From: Deltaproteobacteria bacterium
Lineage (GTDB): Bacteria > Myxococcota_A > Polyangia > JAAYKL01
Assembly (NCBI GenBank): GCA_016935665.1
Contig: JAFGQN010000244.1
Span: 1 to 64,000, forward strand
Reading direction: 5' to 3'
Length of the DNA stretch: 64,000 nucleotides
The notes below the pieces were generated by a model. It was not told where the DNA came from and did not search any database. It was given only the letters and a program-made list of their open reading frames with translations. Positions 17,345-26,225 of this stretch are shown one piece after another. The position numbers and the translations under genes are program-made. How positions within the stretch are numbered: position 1 is the stretch's first letter; every line of letters starts with the position of its first letter.

Positions 17345-18447
17345 GGGGCAACCCTTCTATTTTCGGATGTCGATTCAGTGGTTGCGCCAGTTGTGGAAGC
17401 GGACGCAGTTTCGACATCCGTCGGTTGCAAAGAGACAGGATATTTTAAAAATACTTTCGCTGTGGCGGAATTGACAATGAGTGCGCCAAACGGAATATTT
17501 TCCGCCGGCGGCGATGGCATGTCGGTTTTCATCAGGGCCAGGTGATCCAGCAGAGGGGCGGCGGTTTCCTGGCGACTATGGATAATATGATTTCGGGATG
17601 TGCTGAGACTGACCGGAATGTTCCGGCGGTGGAGTTCATCGGTGAGAGATGCCGTTACCCGGATGAGCATTTCCTTTTCCCTGCCAGTGTCAGAAGCACC
17701 CAGCAAAAGCACAATATGCGCTTTGCGATCGCTGCGCGCCTGTGTTTCCATCAGAATAAGGCGGTTTTGTCGCGCGCTGGCTTTCCAGGATATTCGCCTC
17801 GCATCCTCTCCCTGTTGAAATTCCTTCAATTGCCAGAATTCGTCGCCTGCACCCTTAAATGAAATGGGAACGGTACCTTCCTGAACGGGGGAAAAATGCC
17901 TCGGCAGATGTACTGGCTCTTTAGCGGGCCATACAATTATTTCATGGCTTAAAGGGATTAGTTTGGCACGTTCGGTCAGTCCGAACGGGAACGCGGTGGA
18001 CAACAGGATACCGTCGAAATGGCTTCTTCCCCGCAGGAAGAGCTCACATTGGTATTCGATATGGCGCGCTTCCAGTGGTCCCGCTTTCAAAAAATGGCCA
18101 CTGCGTTTAAAACGTTCCCCATCTATTACATCGCGAAGTTGGATTCCGAAGATGGGCAGTCGCTTGTTTTCGTTGGTGATGTGCAACGTCACTGGAAACA
18201 ATGCGCCCGCCACGGCACGGTGCGGTGCGGTTCGCCTCAGAGACACATTTTTTAAATTGAATTCCGCCAAAAATAGTTGCACCAGAAATAGACAGATTTT
18301 AAGTGAGAGAACCAGATACAGTAGATTATTTCCGGTGTTGAACGCCGCCATGCCCACCCCCAGCAGTAACAGCAGGAACCATTTGCCTTCCCGGGTGATG
18401 CGGAACTTTCGGGTGGGCTTGCCGCGTTGCCTGCGCTGCTGAAACAT
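17341..18447 (-). CDS. DUF58 domain protein
   Basis: A 368-residue protein. A basic N terminus is followed by two membrane helices ('WFLLLLLGVGMAAFNTGNNLLYLVLSL'), then a domain ending in the DUF58 core, 'GAGDEFWQLKEFQQGEDARRISWKASARQNRLIL', which resembles a von Willebrand A-type fold region. DUF58 proteins nearly always accompany MoxR ATPases and often transglutaminase proteins, as here, and are thought to be substrates or partners of the ATPase. The gap to the MoxR stop is 10 bases. Confidence 0.92.
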   Translation of the reverse strand: MFQQRRQRGKPTRKFRITREGKWFLLLLLGVGMAAFNTGNNLLYLVLSLKICLFLVQLFLAEFNLKNVSLRRTAPHRAVAGALFPVTLHITNENKRLPIFGIQLRDVIDGERFKRSGHFLKAGPLEARHIEYQCELFLRGRSHFDGILLSTAFPFGLTERAKLIPLSHEIIVWPAKEPVHLPRHFSPVQEGTVPISFKGAGDEFWQLKEFQQGEDARRISWKASARQNRLILMETQARSDRKAHIVLLLGASDTGREKEMLIRVTASLTDELHRRNIPVSLSTSRNHIIHSRQETAAPLLDHLALMKTDMPSPPAENIPFGALIVNSATAKVFLKYPVSLQPTDVETASASTTGATTESTSENRRVAP

Positions 18448-18457
18448 TGGTTTCTCC

Positions 18458-19396
18458 CTAAATCGGCGCTTTGCTCGACTGGAGAATCTGTTTTAGCAGC
18501 CCTTTTGCCGATTGCATTTGTTCTCCACTGTATATGCCATCACTGCGTCCCGACAGTCGATGCGCCAGAACTGGTACAGTCAATTTCTGAATATCGTCCG
18601 AAAGTACATAATCTCTCCCCTGAATACGTGCAAAGGCTTTGGCGCATTTGTAAAGGGCAATACTGCCGCGGGGACTGGAACCCGAGTTTGGTGACGACAT
18701 GCTTCGGGTTTTAGCCACGATAGTCATCAGATATTCCAGTACCGAATCGTCCATGTGCGTTTGCTCGATTTCGTCTTTTAGCGCGTTCAACTCAGATGTG
18801 GACACCGCCGCAGTGACGGATTCCGGATGCAGGTTTCCACCAGCGCGAACCAGTTGTTTTTCCACGTCCGGCGGCGCATAGCCCAGATGAATACGCATGG
18901 TAAATCGGTCCAGCTGGCTTTCGGGCAAGGGGTAGGTGCCAAAACTGTCGCTGGCGTTCTGGGTGGCGATGACCATGAAAGGGGCCGGCAGTTGGTATGC
19001 CTGACCTTCCTGTGACACCTGTCTCTCGCTCATGGCTTCCAGCAGTGCCGACTGGGTTTTGGGAGAGGCGCGATTGATTTCATCGGCCAACACCACGTTG
19101 GCAAATACCGGACCTTTTTGAAATTCGAAGGTATCCTTCTCCCCTTTCCAGATGGAAATACCGAGAATGTCTGCGGGCAGTAGATCTGATGTAAACTGTA
19201 TTCTGGAAAAACTGCCACCGAATGCGGCTGCCATGGCTTTGGCCAGTGTGGTTTTTCCAACCCCAGGGGTATCTTCGATGAGCAGATGGCCTTCAGATAA
19301 AAACGTGCACACTGCGAATTCAACCGCATTGCGATTTCCCATATATGCTTTTTCAATGGTTTGAATGATTCTGGTGATGGCGGATGTTGCGCTCAT
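18458..19396 (-). CDS. MoxR-family AAA+ ATPase
   Basis: A 312-residue chaperone-like ATPase. Walker A is 'DTPGVGKTTLAKAMA', Walker B 'NVVLADEINRASPKTQSALLEAMSER', sensor 1 'VIATQNASDSFGTYPLPESQLDRF' and sensor 2 lies in 'SPNSGSSPRGSIALYKCAKAFA', all typical of MoxR. It probably remodels or matures a partner containing DUF58. The ATG at 19396 is used; the 38 extra codons in the track show no family similarity. It is the promoter-proximal gene of the three-gene operon and is divergent from the LolA-like gene. Confidence 0.93.
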   Translation of the reverse strand: MSATSAITRIIQTIEKAYMGNRNAVEFAVCTFLSEGHLLIEDTPGVGKTTLAKAMAAAFGGSFSRIQFTSDLLPADILGISIWKGEKDTFEFQKGPVFANVVLADEINRASPKTQSALLEAMSERQVSQEGQAYQLPAPFMVIATQNASDSFGTYPLPESQLDRFTMRIHLGYAPPDVEKQLVRAGGNLHPESVTAAVSTSELNALKDEIEQTHMDDSVLEYLMTIVAKTRSMSSPNSGSSPRGSIALYKCAKAFARIQGRDYVLSDDIQKLTVPVLAHRLSGRSDGIYSGEQMQSAKGLLKQILQSSKAPI

Positions 19397-19667
19397 ACGA
19401 CCACTTTCTTTCGAGTCCAAACGGATAACAACTTCATTTCTGCGTGGGTCATGGGTATTGTGTAGCAGAAAAAACGCAGCACTGCACCCTGGCTGTTGCT
19501 TTAAACGCACTTTTTGGGCAAAACCAAACTGGCGGGTGTTCGGAAGTGTCGCGGTCCGTTTTACGCATCGTGCTTGCGTTCCGAGATTATCTGTGTTTTG
19601 TTTGGGGCGCTTCGGTCATTAGGCCGTGGTGAAAAACCATTTGGAACGGGGAATCCCATTGAAATTT

Positions 19668-20405
19668 ATGAACATCATTTCATCAAACAGTCCAAAGGGT
19701 GTCGTTTCGGGACTATTGGTGATACTGATTCTGCTTTGCCGCGGTGACTTTCTTCACTGTGCAGAAAACTGGGGTGTTGGTGACGGAGACGCTCCGAAAA
19801 ACGGAACGGAATCCCCCAAATGGTACAGCGACACAATCGCCTGCTACAGGAATGTCGATGGATTTCGCGCATTGTTTACCCATGAATTTATTTCCCGTTT
19901 TGGCAAGCGGGGAGCTGCGGCGACGGGGGAAATCCAGGTGTCTCAGAATGGCTATTTTAGAATGGCCTACACATCGCCTTCGGCAAAACTGGTAGTGTAT
20001 AACGGAAAACGCATTCGCGCATGGGATGGTGAAACAGGCATGCACCTGGAGGATACAGGAAGCGATGACCTGCTGTTTACCAGTCTGATTGAACTTTTTG
20101 GTAAACCATTGATATCAATTAAAGAGGGTTTTGGGGTGCGACAACTGCGAAAAACGACAGCGACGGAGAAAGACGAGAATTCTTCCCTTGAAGTTGTTGA
20201 ACTCATTCCCCGTGAAACGGACCCGCTGATTCGGAAAATTGTGATCACTTTTGGGGATTGCCCTACCGTTCGTCGGATTATCCTGGTGGACCAGGCGGGA
20301 AATATGATTCGTTTAACGCTGGAACAGATTGAATTGGTCAAAACCTTCACCAAAGCGGATTTTCGATTCGACGTGTTCCCCGACAGCACAGTGATTCGTC
20401 CGTGA
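19668..20405 (+). CDS. LolA-like periplasmic protein
   Basis: About 245 residues with an N-terminal signal peptide ('VVSGLLVILILLC'). The mature part matches the LolA/LppM open-barrel family: 'FRALFTHEFISRFGKRGAAATGEIQVSQNGYFRMAYTSPSAKLVVYNGKRIRAWD' follows the 'G.....pgrmRW.Y..P......dG..lw.yd' pattern of lipoprotein carriers. It may carry lipoproteins or another lipid through the periplasm. A GTG at 19626 is an alternative start; the ATG at 19668 puts the hydrophobic core nearer the N terminus. No partner gene is adjacent. Confidence 0.75.
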   Translation: MNIISSNSPKGVVSGLLVILILLCRGDFLHCAENWGVGDGDAPKNGTESPKWYSDTIACYRNVDGFRALFTHEFISRFGKRGAAATGEIQVSQNGYFRMAYTSPSAKLVVYNGKRIRAWDGETGMHLEDTGSDDLLFTSLIELFGKPLISIKEGFGVRQLRKTTATEKDENSSLEVVELIPRETDPLIRKIVITFGDCPTVRRIILVDQAGNMIRLTLEQIELVKTFTKADFRFDVFPDSTVIRP

Positions 20406-20594
20406 TGACCTGTCAGATAAGCGGGATAAATGTTTGAATGTTGAAATTCCAGATATAATTTGTTTGCACGGGCGAACGGATTGATTATACATTTGTTCAG
20501 ATGTAATTTGTCCATCCCGCGAACAGGGGCGTTTCCAGATAGTCTCGAAAATGCGGCGCATGGGGGAAACGTATCAGTAATTGAGGGAGTGTGA

Positions 20595-22061
20595 ATGCCC
20601 AGGGAAAACATTGTTGCCATCAATGTTGATTTGCAGGAGACGCGGGTGGCGCTCATTGAAAACGGAATGATTGCCGAGTTGCTGGTGGAGCGAACCCATC
20701 AAAAAACCTCTGTAGGCAACATTTATAGAGGCAAGGTGACCAGAGTGCTTCCTGGAATGCAGGCGGCCTTTGTGGATATTGGCATGGAGAAACACGCGTT
20801 TTTGCATGCGTCCGACGTCATCGTTGAAAATGAGAGAAGTCGCAGGAAGCAGCCCATTCGCGAGACACTTCAGGAGGGGCAATCTATTCCGGTTCAGGTT
20901 TCCAAGGATATGATTGGCACCAAGGGTTGTCGTATTACGTCAGATGTATCGCTGGCCGGACGACATCTGGTGTACATGCCCATGTCTCAGAAGGGGGGTA
21001 TCAGTCGTAAAATTGAAGATGAAAAGGAACGGGCGCGGCTACAGAAAATATTGGCGCGACTGGAGACCGAAGAAGGTGCGTTGATTGCGCGTACCGCGGC
21101 GATGGGCGCCAGCGCCGACGCACTTGAGGCCGATGTGGCATATCTGGTGGAGACGTGGCAGGAAATCAAAGCCCGTTTCAGCAAAAAGCGAAAACCATGT
21201 CTGCTATACGACGATCTCTCTTTACCGCTAAAGGTGGTGCGCGACAAATTTAATGACAGTGTCGCCCAGATTATCGTGGACGACCCCGATGTCTACGAGG
21301 ATTTGCGCGGCTTTATTGATCGATTGATTCCCCGCCGCCTGGACGCGGTGGAGCTGTATACTGGAGATGAACCCATATTCGATGCATTCGGAATCGAATC
21401 TGAAATCAAACGGGCATTGGAACGAGTGGTGGAACTGCCATCTGGCGGCTCTCTGGTGATTGATCAGGGAGAAGCGCTTACCGCCGTAGATGTCAATACC
21501 GGTAAATTTGTTGGAAAAGGGTCCAGGGATCAGGAGGAGACAATTCTCCGGACCAACATGGAGGCGGTGGAGGAAATCGCCTACCAGGTTCGATTTCGCA
21601 ATATTGGTGGATTGATTGTGCTGGACCTTATCGACATGGACAAGCCATCCAATCGGCATAAGGTTACCGCGCGACTCAAGGAAGTGCTGAAGGGCGACAG
21701 AGCAAAAACGTCGGTGAACGATATTAGTCGGTTTGGCCTGATTGAGATGACACGCGAGCGCACCACTGAGAGTCTGGGACGCATGTTGCACGAGTCGTGC
21801 CCCTATTGCGACGGGACCGGCAGCATTATTTCCAGAATCACCATTGCCAGTGAAGTGTTGCGGGAAATACAAAGAACGGCGGATGAGCCCCCCGTAGGGT
21901 TTCTGGAAGTAGTGGTGCACCCCAATGTGGCCGAAGTGTTGCGCGGTATCAGCCAGGCAGCGGTGAAGGAGATGTCACGGCGCATTGGAAGAAAAATCAA
22001 AATCACCGTGGACAAAAACTGCCACATGGAGAGTTATCATGTGTATTCCCGCAAACCGTGA
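20595..22061 (+). CDS. rng: Ribonuclease G (Rne/Rng family)
   Basis: A 488-residue endoribonuclease for rRNA and mRNA processing. The N-terminal S1 domain starts in 'VGNIYRGKVTRVLPGMQAAFVDIG'. The DNase I-like catalytic subdomain has the two metal-binding Asp in 'LTAVDVNTGKFVG' (about residue 298) and 'GGLIVLDLIDMD' (about 344). The zinc link is 'SCPYCDGTGSI'. It lacks the long C-terminal degradosome scaffold of RNase E, so RNase G is the better name. The start at 20595 follows 'GAGGGAGTG'. The PilZ gene follows after 16 bases and is probably co-transcribed. Confidence 0.95.
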   Translation: MPRENIVAINVDLQETRVALIENGMIAELLVERTHQKTSVGNIYRGKVTRVLPGMQAAFVDIGMEKHAFLHASDVIVENERSRRKQPIRETLQEGQSIPVQVSKDMIGTKGCRITSDVSLAGRHLVYMPMSQKGGISRKIEDEKERARLQKILARLETEEGALIARTAAMGASADALEADVAYLVETWQEIKARFSKKRKPCLLYDDLSLPLKVVRDKFNDSVAQIIVDDPDVYEDLRGFIDRLIPRRLDAVELYTGDEPIFDAFGIESEIKRALERVVELPSGGSLVIDQGEALTAVDVNTGKFVGKGSRDQEETILRTNMEAVEEIAYQVRFRNIGGLIVLDLIDMDKPSNRHKVTARLKEVLKGDRAKTSVNDISRFGLIEMTRERTTESLGRMLHESCPYCDGTGSIISRITIASEVLREIQRTADEPPVGFLEVVVHPNVAEVLRGISQAAVKEMSRRIGRKIKITVDKNCHMESYHVYSRKP

Positions 22062-22077
22062 GCCCTGGAGAAAATAA

Positions 22078-22392
22078 ATGGGATATACATCAAAACGAAG
22101 TGAGGAACGCGTCACCATCAACAAGGAATTCGAGAGTTACGATGCGTTCATAAATGAGTATGTGACCAATATTTCCCGCAGCGGCGTCTTCATCCGTTCT
22201 CGAAATCCTCTGTCCGTTGGTACCCGAGTCAATTTAAAGTTCACGGTAATTACGGACGACATTGAGACAGTGGAGGGCGTGGGAGAAGTGGTGCGCGTGG
22301 AAACGGAGCCACGGGGTATGGGAGTGGCGTTCATCGAATTGCCCAACTACAGTAAAAATCTGATTGAGAAGCTCCTGGTTCGGAAAAAGTAA
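22078..22392 (+). CDS. PilZ-domain protein (TIGR02266-like)
   Basis: A 104-residue single-domain protein. 'YVTNISRSGVFIRSRNPLSVGTRVNLKF' and 'VEGVGEVVRVETEPRGMGVAFIEL' are the hallmarks of the short PilZ variant common in myxobacteria and relatives. The canonical c-di-GMP motif RxxxR is not clear at the N terminus ('SKRSEERVTIN'), and D/NxSxxG appears as 'NISRSG', so nucleotide binding is possible but unproven. It lies 16 bases behind rng and converges on the next gene with a 4-base gap. Confidence 0.88.
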   Translation: MGYTSKRSEERVTINKEFESYDAFINEYVTNISRSGVFIRSRNPLSVGTRVNLKFTVITDDIETVEGVGEVVRVETEPRGMGVAFIELPNYSKNLIEKLLVRKK

Positions 22393-22396
22393 ACGG

Positions 22397-22870
22397 TTAG
22401 GCGTTTCCCTTGGATGGGGAGTAGGCCAGCAGGTCCAGCTGTTTTGAATCAAGAGATTGGGGTGTGGTCTTTTTCCGTGTTTTTTGCCTTGATGACTGGG
22501 ATGTCACTTTTACTTTTTTTACCACTTCATCGGGATGGGTGAGCATGAACGGCCGATCGTTCGCCTCGGCATACAGTTTGTCCACTTCGCCGGCGCGTAT
22601 CCGACGCGGCGTTTGTACTGTTGCAGTGCCGTCCTGAACCCGCGCCATCACGACTCTCTTTAATGTGGCTGCCCGTTCCTGAAAGTGACGCCTGGCGCTG
22701 GCGACATCCATCACCAGTTCTTCGAGGGCTTCATCCACCCCGTCGAATCGGACCACTTGCAGATGGGGGCAACCATCGGATGGTCCAGCCGGATTGACCA
22801 CACCACAGGCGGGACAGATGTGAATCGTCGCCTTGCCAAGATTGTATTTTTTCGCGTCTCTTGTTTCCAC
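22397..22870 (-). CDS. Hypothetical protein with an N-terminal Cys motif
   Basis: A 157-residue protein of unknown function. Near the N terminus it has 'HICPACGVVNPAGPSDGCPHLQ', a CxxC...CxH pattern that could bind zinc. A helical middle ('EALEELVMDVASARRHFQERAATLKRV') and a basic tail with many Lys, Arg, Ser and Thr follow. The start codon is GTG. It faces the PilZ gene tail to tail. The basic tail could bind nucleic acid, but this is only a guess from composition. Confidence 0.7.
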   Translation of the reverse strand: METRDAKKYNLGKATIHICPACGVVNPAGPSDGCPHLQVVRFDGVDEALEELVMDVASARRHFQERAATLKRVVMARVQDGTATVQTPRRIRAGEVDKLYAEANDRPFMLTHPDEVVKKVKVTSQSSRQKTRKKTTPQSLDSKQLDLLAYSPSKGNA

Positions 22871-22965
22871 GGACTGTATTGTAACTCATTTCAAAATATT
22901 TCCAACTTTTCAGTCAATCAGGCAACGATGTGGAACCGGCATCTGGTGAGCGGAGCGTCGGACCG

Positions 22966-23913
22966 TTAAAATGATTCTGTTTGTTGGGATGTGGATTCCA
23001 ACATGGCTTTGACCTGCTTGAGGTCATCCCATACTTCGCGTTTGACTGCCGGGGTCGAAAGCATCTGATTCAGTGACCACGTGGGCATGACAGGAATATT
23101 GTTCCACTGATGGAATTTGCCGCGCAGGGTATGCAATTCAGCTTGAGTGTTTAGCAGCAGCTCAGTGGGGGCCTGCCCGAGTGCAACGATAACCTTGGGA
23201 GAAACCAGTTTCAGCTGTTCAAACAAAAAATCGCCACACGTATGCAGTTCTGTTCTGGTGGCGACCCGCCCTTCCGGGGGTGCGCATTTGACCACATTAC
23301 ACAGATAGCTGGTCTCCCGACGCTGACCAATCGCCAGAATGATTTTGTTCAGCAAATGCCCCCGTTGCCCAATAAATGGCAAAGACACCACATCTTCTTC
23401 CCGAGAAGGGGCGTCTCCTATAAATGCAATGGCGCCCGACATGGTGCCATCGCTGAATACAATCCGGCTGCGTCCTTCGGACAACGGGCAAAGGGTACAG
23501 GTTTCCAGCTTGAATTTGAGCGCCGCCATGGCATGCGCGCGAGACTGTTCCACAGGTGGATTGCTGCTATTGGACGCTGCAGAATTCAAAGATGCCGCAG
23601 ACGAGGGACGCGAATCGTAAGATGTCTGTTGCGGCGATGATGGAGCTATCCCTGAGGGGGCGAATCCGCGTGGTTCCTCCGGTGGCCTTCCCCCTGGAAC
23701 AGCGTGTCGGGTCTTTGGTTGAGGCTGGGCTGGAATGCCGCCTGTCCTGGCGGGTATCGGGGATGGCGCCGGAGTCATTGGCGGGGTGGTAATAACAGGC
23801 GCATCGCCAAAGTTGGCGGGCCTGGCATATCCGGGGCAATTGAGTTCCCTTTCCCAATCCACCCGTTGCAAAACATCACGGGCCAGTGCCAGAATGGAGT
23901 CTGTGTAGCTCAT
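22966..23913 (-). CDS. Family 4-type uracil-DNA glycosylase-like protein with a proline-rich N terminus
   Basis: A 315-residue protein. Residues about 135-310 match the Fe-S uracil-DNA glycosylase family 4. Four Cys expected to bind [4Fe-4S] are present ('CTLCPL', 'VVKCAPP', 'ELHTCGDF'). 'LPFIGQRGHLLNKIILAIG' and 'VIVALGQAPTELLL' also match. However, the first active-site motif is 'GDAPSREED', not GEAPG, and the second is 'PTWSLNQML' where family members have a His-Pro ('THP..LL'). The first 130 residues are Pro/Ser-rich and probably disordered. It overlaps the FHA gene by one base (TGATG), so translation is coupled. Glycosylase activity may be altered or lost. Confidence 0.82.
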   Translation of the reverse strand: MSYTDSILALARDVLQRVDWERELNCPGYARPANFGDAPVITTPPMTPAPSPIPARTGGIPAQPQPKTRHAVPGGRPPEEPRGFAPSGIAPSSPQQTSYDSRPSSAASLNSAASNSSNPPVEQSRAHAMAALKFKLETCTLCPLSEGRSRIVFSDGTMSGAIAFIGDAPSREEDVVSLPFIGQRGHLLNKIILAIGQRRETSYLCNVVKCAPPEGRVATRTELHTCGDFLFEQLKLVSPKVIVALGQAPTELLLNTQAELHTLRGKFHQWNNIPVMPTWSLNQMLSTPAVKREVWDDLKQVKAMLESTSQQTESF

Positions 23914-24908
23914 CAGGGGGTATAGGTAAAATGGAAAGGATGTCCGCAGATGGAGAAGGCATCACCTTCATCAATTCGTTTGGAATCCACCAGCTGATTG
24001 CCGTATTCCACGCCATTGGTGCTGCCAAGGTCTTTGATGTAATACGCACCATTGTGGAACAGAATCGCAGCGTGTTTGCGAGAGACATTGGGATCTTTGA
24101 TGGGCAAGTCCGCGCTTCTGGAGCCTCTGCCAATGATAAACTGATCCTTTTGAATATGAATTTTTCGTCCCTGGTAAATCATTGTTAAAATAGGGCGGCC
24201 AGGCTGCATCATGGGAGGCGCAACCACAGGCTGCGGGTGATGTTGCGGGGGAATTGATGATCCCACTGGAGATGCGGCTGTCGCTCTTGGGGGCCCTGGC
24301 GGAACCATGGGCCTGGGCGCTGGTGGCACGGAAGGCACCGCGGGACGGCTGATGGGCGGCGGCGGCGGTGTGGTCGATCTTGGGGGTCTGGGTATCGACG
24401 GCACCGATGGAACCGATGGTGCAGACGACGTGCTCATGGGCGGTGGTACCGATGGGACACCGGGTCTGGCGGGGCGAAGAGCTCCCCCCGGATTTGCAAG
24501 CGTGGGTGCCGATTCAGCCGGAAGTGGAAGTCCGGAATCCCGTTCGTCCAGGTCGAGACCAAAAAGGTCATCGCTGCTGTCTTCGTCACCGGCGAACGCT
24601 ACCAAATCGTCGTCATCGTCCATGACCAGCGAAGACGAATGCCGGTTGCGCGCCAGTTCCTGTTGTCTGCCATAATTGGAGTCGCGGTCATCAAATCGCT
24701 CCGCCACGGGTGGCGGCGCCTGAGAACCACGGGCGCCCGGTCCGGCAGGAAGGAATGCGTGAGCTTCGGCATAGGCGCGCATGGCCTCGTTAATCAGATA
24801 ATCAACGGAGCAATCCATTTCCCTGGCTTGCTCCGTAAAAATTTCCCATAGAGTCTCCCTTGCGTGAAAGCTTTGCAGAACTTTTTGACTGGCGGTCCGT
24901 GTGCTCAT
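23913..24908 (-). CDS. FHA-domain protein with an N-terminal ribbon-helix-helix-like segment
   Basis: A 331-residue protein. The C-terminal 90 residues form a forkhead-associated domain that binds phosphothreonine: 'FIIGRGSRSADLPIKDPNVSRKHAAI' and 'YYIKDLGSTNGVEYGNQ' have the Gly-Arg, Ser and Ser-x-x-His and 'STNG' positions. The first 50 residues ('TLWEIFTEQAREMDCSVDYLINEAMRAYAEAH') look like an Arc/MetJ-type helix pair. The linker is very rich in Pro and acidic residues. It sits between a HEAT lipoprotein (6-base gap) and the glycosylase-like gene (1-base overlap) in one operon. A signalling role responding to Ser/Thr kinases is likely. Confidence 0.88.
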   Translation of the reverse strand: MSTRTASQKVLQSFHARETLWEIFTEQAREMDCSVDYLINEAMRAYAEAHAFLPAGPGARGSQAPPPVAERFDDRDSNYGRQQELARNRHSSSLVMDDDDDLVAFAGDEDSSDDLFGLDLDERDSGLPLPAESAPTLANPGGALRPARPGVPSVPPPMSTSSAPSVPSVPSIPRPPRSTTPPPPPISRPAVPSVPPAPRPMVPPGPPRATAASPVGSSIPPQHHPQPVVAPPMMQPGRPILTMIYQGRKIHIQKDQFIIGRGSRSADLPIKDPNVSRKHAAILFHNGAYYIKDLGSTNGVEYGNQLVDSKRIDEGDAFSICGHPFHFTYTP

Positions 24909-24914
24909 GTAAAA

Positions 24915-26225
24915 TCAACCTTTCTTCTCAATCGCCAAAATGGCGGCTGAGGCAGCAGCACCAACTGTTTTATCCGGAAATTCAGCCGGCAACCGTTCCC
25001 TGCTACGGGTAAGTGGCTTCAGAGAGGGGATGTCGTCTTGCGTCCCCAGAAGTGCCAACACACCAATAGCGAGTCCCATGCTGAATCTGTCGTTGCTTTT
25101 CAGTTTAGCCACAATAGCGCTTTTCAGATTGGGAAACCGGGCGATTAAGGCTGTCAGTTCTTCAGTTTCCTGCGTATCTGTTACCATTTCCCGGTTTTCT
25201 AAAATAATGTCGAGGTGGGCTTCCCCGTTTTGGCGGAGCAGGCATCGGACGCCGACCATCCGCCAGAAAAATGTCTGGTCTTTCAATAATCGCTTGAAGC
25301 TGGCAACGGTAGCCGGGGAAACGGTTTGCGCCAGAGTGAGATAAATCTGCTCCCGGTGATCCGTTGGGCGCGCCGTATCTTCTGCTGCCGAAACAAGCCT
25401 GGCAACCTGTTTGTCGTTGCTGCTGACATTCTTTTTTTCGAGTGCGGTGGAGTAGGCGAGTAATGCATAGTTGCGCAACTGGATGGGAAGAGACGTTTGG
25501 GCGACAACGGCCACCAGCATATCCGCAACCGGCTTCCCGCCAATGATGGCGGCGGCGGTGAGATGGCCGTCTGTGATTTTATCCAGATGTCTCTGTAACT
25601 CGCCGGCGAGTTGCCGGGATGCGTCGTTCAGTATTTCCCGGTTTTCGGAGGCACGCAAAATGCGGGCAATCTGCATCAGGTTTCGCTTGTCGATGGTAAG
25701 ATTTTTTATCATTTTCCGGTACACCGGAACGCCAATCTTTTCAATGATCACACGGATGTTGAATCCGGCCTGTTCTCTGGCACGAAAATCGCCTTCCGTA
25801 CACCAGCGGATCAACTCGTCTTCCACCGGTTTGCGACTTTTCTGCCCGGCGAACGCAAAGAGCAGATACATGCCATCTTTGGCTGTAATCTGCGTCGAGC
25901 TGAGCCCGGAATCTTCTGCGGAATCCCCCTTGATTTGTCGGGTCAGAGCAGGCATGGATGCCAAAATGACTTCATCTGCATCATCTGGCGGCAGTCCTCG
26001 GAAAACATCGTTGATCAGCGCGTGTTCCTTTAAATCAATCAATGCGACTGTTGCCGCGCTGCGCAAGGATATTTCCTGCGACTGATCGCGAATGACATCT
26101 GCTATTTTACCGGGCCCATTTTGAGTGCTTTTCCATAGTGTGATTTTTTCCTCAGTGACGCTGCATCCCAATACGGCGAAACCGACGAACAACAACACGG
26201 CTGCGACTTCAAAATGTTTTTTCAT
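24915..26225 (-). CDS. HEAT-repeat lipoprotein
   Basis: About 436 residues. The signal peptide 'KKHFEVAAVLLFVGFAVLGCSVTEE' has a lipobox (VLGC). The mature protein is all-helical with HEAT/armadillo-like units such as 'SLRSAATVALIDLKEHALINDVFRG', 'LPIQLRNYALLAYSTAL' and 'FFWRMVGVRCLLRQNGEAHLD'. It would be membrane-anchored in the periplasm or outer membrane and act as a protein-binding scaffold. I use the ATG at 26225 so that the Lys pair begins the signal peptide; the track adds four residues. It is the first gene of the operon with the FHA and glycosylase-like genes, an odd pairing of envelope and cytoplasmic products. Confidence 0.75.
   Translation of the reverse strand: MKKHFEVAAVLLFVGFAVLGCSVTEEKITLWKSTQNGPGKIADVIRDQSQEISLRSAATVALIDLKEHALINDVFRGLPPDDADEVILASMPALTRQIKGDSAEDSGLSSTQITAKDGMYLLFAFAGQKSRKPVEDELIRWCTEGDFRAREQAGFNIRVIIEKIGVPVYRKMIKNLTIDKRNLMQIARILRASENREILNDASRQLAGELQRHLDKITDGHLTAAAIIGGKPVADMLVAVVAQTSLPIQLRNYALLAYSTALEKKNVSSNDKQVARLVSAAEDTARPTDHREQIYLTLAQTVSPATVASFKRLLKDQTFFWRMVGVRCLLRQNGEAHLDIILENREMVTDTQETEELTALIARFPNLKSAIVAKLKSNDRFSMGLAIGVLALLGTQDDIPSLKPLTRSRERLPAEFPDKTVGAAASAAILAIEKKG

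Noticed and set aside
21228-21920. 230-codon minus-strand frame
   Set aside because: Lies wholly within RNase G, whose catalytic motifs are intact on the plus strand.
24307-24675. 122-codon plus-strand Gly-rich frame
   Set aside because: Antisense of the Pro-rich linker of the FHA protein; proline codons read as glycine codons on the other strand.
25471-26085. 204-codon plus-strand frame
   Set aside because: Antisense of the HEAT lipoprotein gene, with no ribosome site or recognisable domain.
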